From Candidatus Neomicrothrix sp. UBA4542 (GTDB taxonomy: Bacteria; Actinomycetota; Acidimicrobiia; Acidimicrobiales; Poriferisodalaceae): a stretch of DNA of 12,688 bases. The notes under the pieces are model-generated. The model was not told the DNA's origin. It worked only from the letters and a program-made list of their open reading frames with translations, and searched no databases. The DNA lies in assembly GCA_002388005.1 (NCBI GenBank), contig DGLO01000129.1, positions 1-12,688 of the forward strand. Reading direction: 5' to 3'. The translations under genes were made by a program, and so were the position numbers. Below, one piece after another: positions 1-6,929 of this stretch; position 1 is the first letter of the stretch; the number at the start of each line of letters is the position of its first letter.

Positions 1-613
1 CTCCGACGTCGCCAAACGGAGCGATTAACGCATCAAGAAGCTCGGCTGCCGCAAGCCTTCCATTCACTAGGGAAGTGGCTTCAGCGGGCGCATCGAGTTG
101 AACCTCATCGGCGCCTGCTTCGACCATTGCGTCGATTTCGTCTTTGACGATTGTTACGTAATTGGGAAGTTGTTCTTCTAACCTCGGGTCATTTTCCATG
201 CCAAGGGTCATAGTCAACGGGCTCGGCACCGCCCCCTTGTCAAGTCTGGGTTCAATTTCCCGTTCTCTTCGAAAGCCCAAAGCATGACCAGTCCCTTCGG
301 GAGCGGAGACATCACCAATAATTCGGTAGCGACCGATCCCCCCGTAACCCTTCGAGGTATCGCGCCGCTGAATCGTCTCAAGACCCTTTAGGCGAGGAGG
401 CACGTGGTGGACAAAATCGGGCCCCCAAACCTCCCCACCCATGATTTGGTCGACACCACAGGCGATCATTTCGTCCATAGAAATACGTGCCGCTCGAGTT
501 AAGAGAGGACCGGCATCGGCATCACTGAGATCTCCTGAGTAGTAGCGCTTTAACTCGGGTCGCAAACCGAAAGGAATCGGCCAAGAACCGACGCAGGTGG
601 TTCGGAGGGTCAT
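1..613 (-). CDS. MetE-like (cobalamin-independent) methionine synthase family protein, N-terminal part
   Basis: Partial gene: 204 codons from the ATG at 613, running off the left edge. The family moves a methyl group to a thiol such as homocysteine, using a zinc site in a UROD/MetE-type barrel. Visible family features are the opening VGSWPIP (residues 8-14), the MGGEVWGPDF segment (58-67) followed by VPPRLKG, the KGAVPSPLT segment (126-134), and the strand-end motif VQLDAP (171-176). The protein starts directly with what is the C-terminal catalytic barrel of full MetE, so it is a stand-alone core-type homologue rather than the two-barrel enzyme. The zinc ligands would lie outside the window. 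It sits 9 bases after the desaturase stop, and the TAAGGT at 620-625 suggests its own leaderless promoter. Some homologues handle other methyl donors or thiols, so the substrate is open. Confidence 0.85.
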   Translation of the reverse strand, partial: MTLRTTCVGSWPIPFGLRPELKRYYSGDLSDADAGPLLTRAARISMDEMIACGVDQIMGGEVWGPDFVHHVPPRLKGLETIQRRDTSKGYGGIGRYRIIGDVSAPEGTGHALGFRREREIEPRLDKGAVPSPLTMTLGMENDPRLEEQLPNYVTIVKDEIDAMVEAGADEVQLDAPAEATSLVNGRLAAAELLDALIAPFGDVG

Positions 614-619
614 GTGTTG

Positions 620-625
620 ACCTTA
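620..625 (-). promoter_or_regulatory. -10 element TAAGGT for a leaderless start at 613
   Basis: On the minus strand TAAGGT is followed by exactly six bases (CAACAC) and then the ATG at 613. The first three bases of the hexamer are the TAA stop codon of the upstream desaturase gene. No Shine-Dalgarno sequence precedes the ATG. The same geometry recurs at several other starts in this window. No clear -35 element is seen. Confidence 0.55.
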
Positions 626-1624
626 GTTGCGAGCGCTAGTTGTGGCGTTGGGAGTCGTAAGTGCTCGCCACAAACGCCGATAGCTGCTCCACGTCAGGTC
701 TGAGGTTAGATAGCCGTCATCTTCTAAAAGCTTTGTTAGCTGGGCAAGATTCCGGAAAGGAATGCCACTATCCACGTGGTGGGCTAGGTGATGACCGACA
801 CCGAGGGGAACAATGATGGCTCGAGCCACTTGGCTCTGCTTAACGTGGTGAGCAGTGTCGCGTCGATCCCCAGAACGAGTCATGCCGCCGTGTTCCGCTA
901 TTGCTCTCAGTCGATTAAGGATTTGATAGACGGTCACGTACGGAAGGACCCACAACACCAGATACAAGAACGGATTTCCGCTGACAGCGAAGAGACCAAA
1001 GACAAATAGTTGACCGACGTAGAAGCGGAGGCTGTTAACCAGAAATTGTCGTCTAAACAGGCCGGTCAAGCGTGGGCGCAGAATTCGATAGGCAGACACT
1101 CCGCTGCAGTCTCGACGAAGCTTTCGACGCATCGAAGCGGCAGTGATTGGATAAAGGGCATAGAGGAGAAAGTCCGGCTCTTTTGGTCCAAATTCGTCGC
1201 GGTGATGGCTGGTATGGGCTTTGCGGTAAGCGTGGGTTCCGGTCCCGAAAGCAAGCCATCCGAAAATCGTGATGCCAATAAAATCGTTGAGACGCCGGTT
1301 AGTGAAAAGGAGTCGGTGTGCGCCTTCATGACTCAGAATGAACATCCTCACCTGCAGCACCCCGATGATCGGAACGGCAACAACAACAGCGATCCAATGG
1401 CCTACAAGCACCACACCGGTGATTACCGCTACGGGTAAAGCCAGACAGATCAGGCAGGTGAATGCGTTCCGTCGGCCGTTAATGAGCCTTAGCTTGTTCC
1501 GCAGATCTCCTCTGGGGCGGCCGTCAGAGCGTAAGCGGTCGCTACCTTGAAACGGTTCGATGGCAGACACCATGCCACCCGTCATTGTTTCGACGAGTTC
1601 GTCATGGGTTGCCGCCTGTTGCAT
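623..1624 (-). CDS. membrane fatty-acid desaturase (histidine-box, di-iron)
   Basis: A 333-residue integral membrane di-iron oxygenase of the fatty-acid desaturase family, which would introduce a double bond (or hydroxyl group) into acyl chains in the cytoplasmic membrane. The histidine boxes are in the expected order: HEGAH (99-103), HTSHH (137-141) and HHLAHH (278-283), with a further EHGGM (244-248). Hydrophobic spans lie at about 54-75, 77-97, 115-129, 194-214 and 219-236. The extended basic, polar N-terminus (about 50 residues) is cytosolic by prediction. The ATG at 1624 is supported by TATCGT (1631-1636) exactly six bases upstream, a leaderless arrangement. The gene is divergent from the ThrH-like gene and is followed by the MetE-like gene. 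The HEGAH first box and short loop resemble acyl-lipid desaturases and related carotenoid or sterol oxygenases, so the exact substrate is not fixed. Confidence 0.9.
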   Translation of the reverse strand: MQQAATHDELVETMTGGMVSAIEPFQGSDRLRSDGRPRGDLRNKLRLINGRRNAFTCLICLALPVAVITGVVLVGHWIAVVVAVPIIGVLQVRMFILSHEGAHRLLFTNRRLNDFIGITIFGWLAFGTGTHAYRKAHTSHHRDEFGPKEPDFLLYALYPITAASMRRKLRRDCSGVSAYRILRPRLTGLFRRQFLVNSLRFYVGQLFVFGLFAVSGNPFLYLVLWVLPYVTVYQILNRLRAIAEHGGMTRSGDRRDTAHHVKQSQVARAIIVPLGVGHHLAHHVDSGIPFRNLAQLTKLLEDDGYLTSDLTWSSYRRLWRALTTPNATTSARN

Positions 1625-1630
1625 ACTGCG

Positions 1631-1636
1631 ACGATA
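1631..1636 (-). promoter_or_regulatory. -10 element TATCGT for the desaturase, leaderless
   Basis: On the minus strand TATCGT, then CGCAGT (six bases), then the ATG at 1624. On the plus strand the overlapping GATACT (1633-1638) could serve as a weaker -10 for the divergent ThrH-like gene. No SD sequence is seen in front of the desaturase start. Confidence 0.55.
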
Positions 1637-1694
1637 CTTGCTCGGTCACTTCGTTTTGCTCAAGCTCCTCCTCCAGGTGAAAGGCTGTCTATTC

Positions 1695-2300
1695 GTGCAA
1701 CGAATTGTCACTTTAGATATGGAAGGCGTGGTCACTCCAGAGATTTGGATAGCGGTGGCTGCACATACCAACATTCCCGAACTTCGAGTGACGACCCGGG
1801 ATGAACCCGACTACCAAAAACTGATGGATCAAAGAATTTCTATCCTCACCGAACATCAGGTCTCATTATCAGTAATTCGCGGTGTGATATCGGAATTGTC
1901 GGTGCTGGACGGTGCGCGAGAGTTTTTGGACGACTTACGGCAGAAGTACCAGGTCGTCCTCTTGTCGGACACCTTCGAGCAGTTCGCTGACCATTTCATG
2001 GTGCAACTAGGTCACCCCCATTTGTTGTGCCACCGGTTGGATGTCGATGATGATCGGGTCAAGCGTTTCGTTCCCCGGGTCGTCGACGCGAAGAAACAAG
2101 CGGTGACGGGCTACCAGAAGCTCGGATTTCACGTGACCGCTGTCGGCGACTCCCACAACGACATCAGCATGCTGCAGCAAGCCGACGCTGGTTGTTTGTT
2201 TCGCTCGCCGCTAGGCCTTCCAGATAAATATCCAGATTTACTTCCGCTGGAAGCGTACGATGAACTGACCAAGTGGATTGACGAATCCTTTGGAACGTAG
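1695..2300 (+). CDS. thrH: ThrH-like HAD phosphatase: phosphoserine phosphatase / homoserine phosphotransferase
   Basis: With the GTG at 1695 the product is 201 residues, matching ThrH of Pseudomonas (about 205). ThrH removes phosphate from phosphoserine and can pass it to homoserine, so it serves serine or threonine synthesis in the cytoplasm. HAD motifs are complete: motif I DMEG (8-11, nucleophile D8, with E10 in place of the second Asp, as in ThrH), motif II SDTF (91-94), a motif III Lys at 133, and motif IV GDSHND (151-156). ThrH-specific stretches are VTPEIWIA, TTRDEPDY and LLCHRLDVDD. Upstream in-frame codons back to 1560 are unlike the family and overlap the divergent desaturase start, so I chose 1695. 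A GAAAGG at 1679-1684 gives a Shine-Dalgarno with 10-base spacing, and a GTG at 1677 is a less likely alternative. The VOC gene follows after 18 bases and is probably co-transcribed. Confidence 0.87.
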   Translation: MQRIVTLDMEGVVTPEIWIAVAAHTNIPELRVTTRDEPDYQKLMDQRISILTEHQVSLSVIRGVISELSVLDGAREFLDDLRQKYQVVLLSDTFEQFADHFMVQLGHPHLLCHRLDVDDDRVKRFVPRVVDAKKQAVTGYQKLGFHVTAVGDSHNDISMLQQADAGCLFRSPLGLPDKYPDLLPLEAYDELTKWIDESFGT

Positions 2301-2318
2301 TGCTGAGGGGAGTACGTG

Positions 2319-2840
2319 ATGGCTACGCCCGTCAAGGTTGCCCATTTTGTTTTGTGTACGAGTGATATCGACAAACTGGCGGAGTGGTATTGCTCAGTCC
2401 TTAACGCACAGGTGGTGCATCGAAACAAGAAGATTGCCTTTGCGACATTTGACGATGAACATCACCGGGTAGCGTTCGTAGATCGCGGGTTCGAAAAGGA
2501 CCCCGACTCCGAGAGAAACGGGGTCGACCACGTAGCGTTCACTTACGCACGCCTGGAGGACTTGTTGTCGAATTACGTTCGTCTACGCGACGAAGGAATA
2601 CTTCCCGAGCGGACCATTAACCATGGGATGACAACTTCGATGTACTACAGGGATCCTGATGGCAACCGCATAGAACTTCAGGTCGAAAACTTTACCGATC
2701 CTCAGGATGGCATCGATTTCATGAACGGCCCAGTTTTCGAAGCAAATCCTATCGGCGTGCTCTTCGATGCCGATGAGCTAGTCGATCGTTTCGAAGCGGG
2801 TGTTCCTTTAGAACAGTTAGTTCGTCAAGGAAGCACATAA
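2319..2840 (+). CDS. VOC-superfamily protein, extradiol-dioxygenase/glyoxalase fold
   Basis: 173 residues from the ATG at 2319, which has GAGGGG at 2305-2310 as ribosome-binding site. An in-frame GTG directly before it (2316) is less well placed. Two βαβββ modules are apparent. Putative metal ligands are H9 (VAHFVL), H71 (VDHVAF) and E119 (RIEL); the tail of module two, YYRDPDGNRIELQVE (109-123), is the classic VOC signature also seen in catechol 2,3-dioxygenase-type enzymes. One domain pair only, so it is about half the length of two-domain extradiol dioxygenases. About 50 polar residues follow the fold. It sits after the ThrH-like gene, convergent with the methyltransferase (16 bases apart). 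Members of this fold do ring cleavage, isomerisation, glutathione/thiol transfer or drug binding. Given the aromatic-type genes nearby, ring cleavage is attractive but unproven. Confidence 0.85.
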   Translation: MATPVKVAHFVLCTSDIDKLAEWYCSVLNAQVVHRNKKIAFATFDDEHHRVAFVDRGFEKDPDSERNGVDHVAFTYARLEDLLSNYVRLRDEGILPERTINHGMTTSMYYRDPDGNRIELQVENFTDPQDGIDFMNGPVFEANPIGVLFDADELVDRFEAGVPLEQLVRQGST

Positions 2841-2856
2841 AGTTCGGGCGAGCGAA

Positions 2857-3927
2857 TCACGGCTTCTTGCTAATGAAGTAATTGTTGGATCGATCGTCGC
2901 GGACCCCAGTGATTTCAACGTCAGTGAAGCCTGCATCCGTCAGATATTCGGTAGCGGTTTGGTGACCCCAAGCGGTGCCCAAACCTTCTCCGCCATATGC
3001 CAACGAGACCGTCATGCAGTGCATAGTCGACACCGTGTACATAAACGGAGCCATTGGATCCTGAATGTTGTCTTCTAGGAGGCTTGACGCTTTAGGTTCC
3101 ACGCATAGGTAGGTCCCACCGCTGCGCAGCATGCGGTGGACTCCTTCGAGGACAGCCATAGGACGAGCTTGATCATGGATCGCATCGAAAGTGGTGACGA
3201 CATCAAACTCCTCCACCGGATCCAGCTGCGCAGCATCACATATCTCGAATGCGACATTTGTCAACTCTGATGAGTTCTGTCGGGCCGCAGCTATGCCGTC
3301 TTCTGAAACATCAAAACCCACGAAACGGCTGTTAGGGAAGGCCGACCCCAAGATGCTTAACGCACGACCGCTGCCACATCCAACGTCTGCCATGTCGATT
3401 CCTTGCTCCAACTGTTGCTGAATGCCCAGCAGAGGCACGATGTGATCGATGAGTGTGCGGTCGAAACGATTGCCGCTTTGTTCGGACATGAGAGCTTGGA
3501 AGCGAGGGAACTTGTCATAGGGGACCCCGCCACCAGAGTGAAATGCGTCAACGATGTCGGCCTCGACTTCTCCCAACAACGCAACTTGTTGCATTGGCAC
3601 GGTCAAGTTGAGAGGTCCGCTACGCCGGGTTAACAAACCGGCATGTTCTGCTGGTAGTTGAAATGTTTCGTCGGAAACGTTGTAGTCGATGATGCCACCA
3701 CATGCCATGGCTGAAAGCCACTCGCGTACGTAGCGTTCGCTGAGGCCACTGCGTTCAGCAATTTCCGAGGAAGTTGCTGGCGCTTCGCCGTCCATGACAT
3801 CAAACAGTCCTGTCTTGTGCCCGATGCTCATCATGAGAGACAGGGCTCCTCCGTTCATGATTCCCAACATGGTCTGGGTAAAAGAGCGTGCTTTGTCTTT
3901 GTCGTACACCTCAGCGCTTTGATTCAT
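2857..3927 (-). CDS. SAM-dependent methyltransferase with N-terminal winged-helix domain (Rv2258c-like)
   Basis: 356 residues. The N-terminal part (about 15-105) is a winged-helix dimerisation domain with the family segment MSIGHKTGLFD (33-43) and RYVREWLSAM (65-74). The C-terminal Rossmann domain has motif I DVGCGSG (181-187), the acidic end of strand 2 at D206 and a TFDAIHD stretch (246-252). The arrangement and length match mycobacterial Rv2258c and related small-molecule methyltransferases, whose substrates are mostly unknown. The gene lies 12 bases behind the MFS transporter on the same strand and is likely in the same operon. AAGAAT (3934-3939) stands exactly six bases before the ATG, so an additional leaderless start is possible. 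The pairing with an exporter suggests methylation of a compound that is then pumped out, which is inference. Confidence 0.88.
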   Translation of the reverse strand: MNQSAEVYDKDKARSFTQTMLGIMNGGALSLMMSIGHKTGLFDVMDGEAPATSSEIAERSGLSERYVREWLSAMACGGIIDYNVSDETFQLPAEHAGLLTRRSGPLNLTVPMQQVALLGEVEADIVDAFHSGGGVPYDKFPRFQALMSEQSGNRFDRTLIDHIVPLLGIQQQLEQGIDMADVGCGSGRALSILGSAFPNSRFVGFDVSEDGIAAARQNSSELTNVAFEICDAAQLDPVEEFDVVTTFDAIHDQARPMAVLEGVHRMLRSGGTYLCVEPKASSLLEDNIQDPMAPFMYTVSTMHCMTVSLAYGGEGLGTAWGHQTATEYLTDAGFTDVEITGVRDDRSNNYFISKKP

Positions 3928-3933
3928 GACTGA

Positions 3934-3939
3934 ATTCTT
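3934..3939 (-). promoter_or_regulatory. possible -10 element AAGAAT in front of the methyltransferase
   Basis: Minus-strand AAGAAT, then six bases (TCAGTC), then the ATG at 3927. It keeps the A at position 2 and T at position 6 but not the first T, so it is weaker than the other cases. It starts directly after the TGA stop of the MFS gene. A short AAAGAA could instead act as a poor Shine-Dalgarno. Confidence 0.3.
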
Positions 3940-5451
3940 TCACGATTCAGGTGAGTCGCGCCTCTGTGGTTTTTGGGCGGGGTACAGAAACCAAATAAGC
4001 GGCGCAACGAGAAACATCAGCACGCCCAAAAACAGCCAGAGGCCGTTGTATCGCGCTATTTCGTGAGTTCCATTTAGCACGCTTATTGCCGCGGCCACTC
4101 CAATCCCTCCAGCTGCATAACGGAGGCTTTGATGGATTCCATTTGCTGTAGCGATGGAATCAGGTTCGATGTCGCGTAGAGCGGCGCTATTGAGTTGACT
4201 TGCTAGTACCCCCATGCCGAGACCAAACAGAGCAGAAGCGGGAAAGAAGACCAGCCAATACGTTGGTTGCTCGTCGAGAAAAAGGTAGAGCCAACAAAAC
4301 CCAGATGTTCCCGTTAGAGCCGCCAGCGTCATCATTCCGCGGAAGCCATGCTTGTCCGCCCATCGACCGCCAAGGACAGCAACCATCGCGGAAATGATGG
4401 GAGACGGTGTAAATGCTAGGCCGACCTGCATTTTGCTGTAATTCCACACTTCGCTCAGGAACAATGGCCATAAGAACCAGCTGGTAAAGGCACCCACCAT
4501 CGCAAGCGCCACCGCGACGTTGGCAACGGCAAAAGAACGGATTCGAAAGAGAATGGGGTCGAACAGCGGCTCGTCATGGCGGGATGACCGCCGTAAGAAA
4601 ACCGGAAATAGAGCCATGGTCCCAGCGAAACAAGCGAGGGTAGCTACTGAGGTCCAGCCCCAAGATCGACCTTGGAGAACTCCAAGCATGAGTAGGAATA
4701 CCGATCCGCTACCCAGCGCCACGCCGGTGATGTCCAAGGGACGTCCGGCGGAACGTTCAGCTGTTTCATGAAGAAACGCCTTAGCTCCTGCCAGCGCTAA
4801 ACCGATGATTGGAACCAGAATCAGGTATACCCATCGCCAGGAGCCGATTTCGAGTACGAGCGATGCAAATCCAGGTGAGATTCCCGAGGCCACCATCCCA
4901 GCGGCGGCCCAGATTCCGATGACACTTGCTTGTTTGGACTGCGGGAACTGTGGAAGTACCAGGGCGAGAGAAGACGGAACGGTGAGCGCACCGAACATTC
5001 CTTGCAAAGCGCGTGCCAACACGAGGGTGAGCGCGTTCGGGGCGAGGCCCGCTCCGAACGCTCCAACCAAAAGTCCTAACAGGCCTATCCGAAAGATAGT
5101 GAGCCTGCCGTAGCGGTCAGCAAGGCGACCTCCGACCAACATGGCGGTCGCAAAGGCGAGCGAATATCCAGCGATGATCCAGCCTGTCATTCCGTTACCT
5201 ACTCCCGGAAATGACCGCACTATCTCCGGGAAGGCAACGTTCGAAACTGTGACGTTAACCGTGCCGAGGACGAACGCTAATGAGCCCGTCGCCAAGGACA
5301 AATAAGGGTGACGGTTAAGGATTTCCTGGTTGGGGGACGCTAATTCTGCCGGCTTCACAGCGAACGCGATAGGCGTTCGCTGGTCTACAGACGGTTGGTT
5401 CACCAGCTTGAGGGTACGCTGCGCCCGTCCTGAAAGGACGATAGCGAGCAC
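3940..5451 (-). CDS. MFS transporter, DHA2 (14-helix drug:H+ antiporter) type
   Basis: Up to 503 residues, almost entirely hydrophobic helices from about residue 50 on, ending in a short basic tail. Motif A between helices 2 and 3 is clear: GGRLADRYGR (107-116). The R148-to-G151 segment and WRWVYLI (205-211) fit the DHA2/EmrB-QacA pattern. The antiporter motif C region (GMVASGISPGFAS, 185-197) is degenerate compared with the usual GPxxGG. The protein would export a hydrophobic or amphipathic compound using the proton gradient. The first start in the frame is GTG 5451, but the first 30-45 residues look unstructured and there is no SD. GTG 5403 or GTG 5358 would leave more room for the divergent hydratase promoter, and I consider them at least as likely. 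The methyltransferase follows after 12 bases. Confidence 0.87.
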   Translation of the reverse strand: MLAIVLSGRAQRTLKLVNQPSVDQRTPIAFAVKPAELASPNQEILNRHPYLSLATGSLAFVLGTVNVTVSNVAFPEIVRSFPGVGNGMTGWIIAGYSLAFATAMLVGGRLADRYGRLTIFRIGLLGLLVGAFGAGLAPNALTLVLARALQGMFGALTVPSSLALVLPQFPQSKQASVIGIWAAAGMVASGISPGFASLVLEIGSWRWVYLILVPIIGLALAGAKAFLHETAERSAGRPLDITGVALGSGSVFLLMLGVLQGRSWGWTSVATLACFAGTMALFPVFLRRSSRHDEPLFDPILFRIRSFAVANVAVALAMVGAFTSWFLWPLFLSEVWNYSKMQVGLAFTPSPIISAMVAVLGGRWADKHGFRGMMTLAALTGTSGFCWLYLFLDEQPTYWLVFFPASALFGLGMGVLASQLNSAALRDIEPDSIATANGIHQSLRYAAGGIGVAAAISVLNGTHEIARYNGLWLFLGVLMFLVAPLIWFLYPAQKPQRRDSPES

Positions 5452-5464
5452 TTGTGAGGACGAC

Positions 5465-6220
5465 GTGGAATCTCAACTTGTTGAAAGTCAGACAAGAGGT
5501 CACATCACAATTATCACTCTGCACCGTCGCGATAAACGAAATGCATTTGATCCGAATCTCACCTTCGCGCTCGACCAAGCGTTGGATTCATTTGAAGACG
5601 ACCCGGACCAGTGGGTAGCGGTTCTAACCGGCGGGCCTGACATGTTTTCCGCAGGAAGTGACCTCAAAGAGGGAAGTGGGAAGTCTCATCGGGGCGGAGA
5701 ATACGGAATCATCCGTCGGCAACGTCTCAAACCAATTATTGCTGCAGCGGAAGGCTTAGCTCTTGGTGGGGGGTTGGAAATACTTTTCTGCTGCGATCTC
5801 ATTGTGGGTTCAACTGATCTACGCCTGGGTCTCCCTGAAGTGAAACGAGGCGTGCTACCTACCAGCGGAGGGCTCTTTCGGGCCCTACGGTCACTTCCTT
5901 TACATGTAGCAAAGGAAGTGGTCTTAACAGGTGAGGAGCTCTCGCCGGAACGGGCGTTGCAATACGGTCTCATTAATCGTCTTGTCGAACCCGGCCAAAC
6001 CCTGGCTACGGCGATCGACTTGGCCGAACAAATCGGGTCAAACTCGCCGACGTCGACGAAGCATTCGCTCCAGGCTATGGAACGGATCCTTAGCGATACC
6101 GACGATCTTGGCTGGTCCGTCACGGACTATGCACGAACAGAAGTGTTTGCCAGTGAAGACCGAAAAGAAGGAATTAGGGCGTTCTTTGAACGTCGGGAAC
6201 CTGAATGGAGAGGCCGATAA
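5465..6220 (+). CDS. enoyl-CoA hydratase/isomerase (crotonase family)
   Basis: 251 residues from GTG 5465, preceded by GAGGA at 5456-5460; the family is usually 255-260. An open frame extends upstream to 5330, but that part is unlike the family and overlaps the MFS gene. Crotonases act on acyl-CoA thioesters in the cytoplasm. The oxyanion-hole segments are FSAGSDLK (61-68) and GLALGGGLE (97-105). Both acidic residues of classical hydratases are present, E105 (rat E144 equivalent) and E125 in GLPEV (rat E164 equivalent), so a true hydratase activity is plausible. Ring-cleaving or isomerising crotonases cannot be excluded. The stop overlaps the next start (TAATG), indicating translational coupling with the decarboxylase-like gene. 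Confidence 0.9.
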   Translation: MESQLVESQTRGHITIITLHRRDKRNAFDPNLTFALDQALDSFEDDPDQWVAVLTGGPDMFSAGSDLKEGSGKSHRGGEYGIIRRQRLKPIIAAAEGLALGGGLEILFCCDLIVGSTDLRLGLPEVKRGVLPTSGGLFRALRSLPLHVAKEVVLTGEELSPERALQYGLINRLVEPGQTLATAIDLAEQIGSNSPTSTKHSLQAMERILSDTDDLGWSVTDYARTEVFASEDRKEGIRAFFERREPEWRGR

Positions 6221-6786
6221 TGCGATTAGCAATTCCTGATGAAAGCAATTTGACTGAGGCTCAACAGGTTCTTCGTGATGCTGTCGTGGGTAGCAGGAAG
6301 GGGCTGGGTCCCGAAATTTGGGGCCGCGGTCCTTTTGGGGTTTGGCAGAACGCTCCAAATGTGGGCAAAGCGGCTCTGGATTTGGGGGGTGCGGTCCGGT
6401 TCGGCACCGAGATCCCTGATATGGCTCGAGAAGTAGCGATCTGTACGGTAGGTGCTCATTATCGGGCGAAATTTGAGTTCGCGGCGCACAGAGCCATCGG
6501 AATTGCCGCAGGTTTGGATAGCGCCGCTCTTGACCGGCTCGCTATGGGGGCAGACCCAGGATGGAGTGACGATCTCGGGTTGGTTTATTCGTACGCCCAG
6601 GCCCTTCTTAACGAACACCGAATCGACCAAGAATTACACGAAGAACTTGTTGTCTGTTTCGGAGAACAAGGGGCTGTTGAGCTTGTCACGACGATCGGCT
6701 ACTACTGCCTGATCTCTTTGACTCTCAATGCGTTCGAAGTGCCGTTATCAGCGGACATGGCTGATCCCTGGCCCCAAGATGATTGA
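6220..6786 (+). CDS. carboxymuconolactone decarboxylase (CMD/AhpD-fold) family protein
   Basis: 188 residues from ATG 6220. A strong GGAGAGG at 6207-6213 decides this start over an in-frame ATG at 6205 that lies inside the SD. The core signature is REVAICTVGAHYRAKFEFAAHRAIGIAAGL (70-99), with E71, H80, E86 and H90 in the order typical of the family. There is a single Cys (C75) and no CxxC, so AhpD-type peroxidase or disulfide chemistry is unlikely. The family includes 4-carboxymuconolactone decarboxylase and many uncharacterised members in catabolic operons; this longer (about 190-residue) subtype is common beside crotonases and CoA-transferases. It is co-translated with the enoyl-CoA hydratase. 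Decarboxylation or lactone chemistry on an intermediate of the same pathway is my inference. Confidence 0.85.
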   Translation: MRLAIPDESNLTEAQQVLRDAVVGSRKGLGPEIWGRGPFGVWQNAPNVGKAALDLGGAVRFGTEIPDMAREVAICTVGAHYRAKFEFAAHRAIGIAAGLDSAALDRLAMGADPGWSDDLGLVYSYAQALLNEHRIDQELHEELVVCFGEQGAVELVTTIGYYCLISLTLNAFEVPLSADMADPWPQDD

Positions 6787-6883
6787 GCGACTTTAGTGGC
6801 AACTTAATCGAAGGCTCACCAGATAGAACGAGCTACACGCAGGTTTGCTTGCCTTGATAGGCGACGGTCCATCATGGGGGCGA

Positions 6884-6893
6884 CTAGCGCTAG
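6884..6893. promoter_or_regulatory. 10-bp palindrome in the leader of the CoA-transferase gene
   Basis: CTAGCGCTAG is a perfect palindrome in the 143-base gap before the CoA-transferase. It overlaps TAGCTT (6891-6896), a possible -10 hexamer, so it could be a repressor half-site pair. There is no second copy nearby and no regulator gene in the window. The rest of the gap shows nothing recognisable. Confidence 0.25.
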
Positions 6894-6929
6894 CTTCGTT
6901 ATTCATTGTTGAAGAGAGGGAAGCTGCGT

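Noticed and set aside
1010..1438. 142-codon plus-strand frame opposite the desaturase
   Set aside because: It lies fully antisense to a clear histidine-box desaturase, shows no recognisable domain and has low-complexity composition.
1560..1694. N-terminal extension of the ThrH-like frame
   Set aside because: The extra 45 residues do not match ThrH, overlap the divergent desaturase start and lack an SD; GTG 1695 gives the family length.
5330..5464. N-terminal extension of the enoyl-CoA hydratase frame
   Set aside because: It is antisense to the MFS gene start and lies upstream of the conserved crotonase N-terminus; GTG 5465 has an SD and gives the expected length.
6205..6219. Earlier ATG for the decarboxylase-like gene
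   Set aside because: This ATG is part of the GGAGAGG ribosome-binding site region of the better start at 6220 and overlaps the hydratase coding end.
6906..6929. TTG start for the CoA-transferase
   Set aside because: The TTG codons lie upstream of the SD AGAGGGAAG; ATG 6930 has proper spacing and begins at the family's N-terminus.
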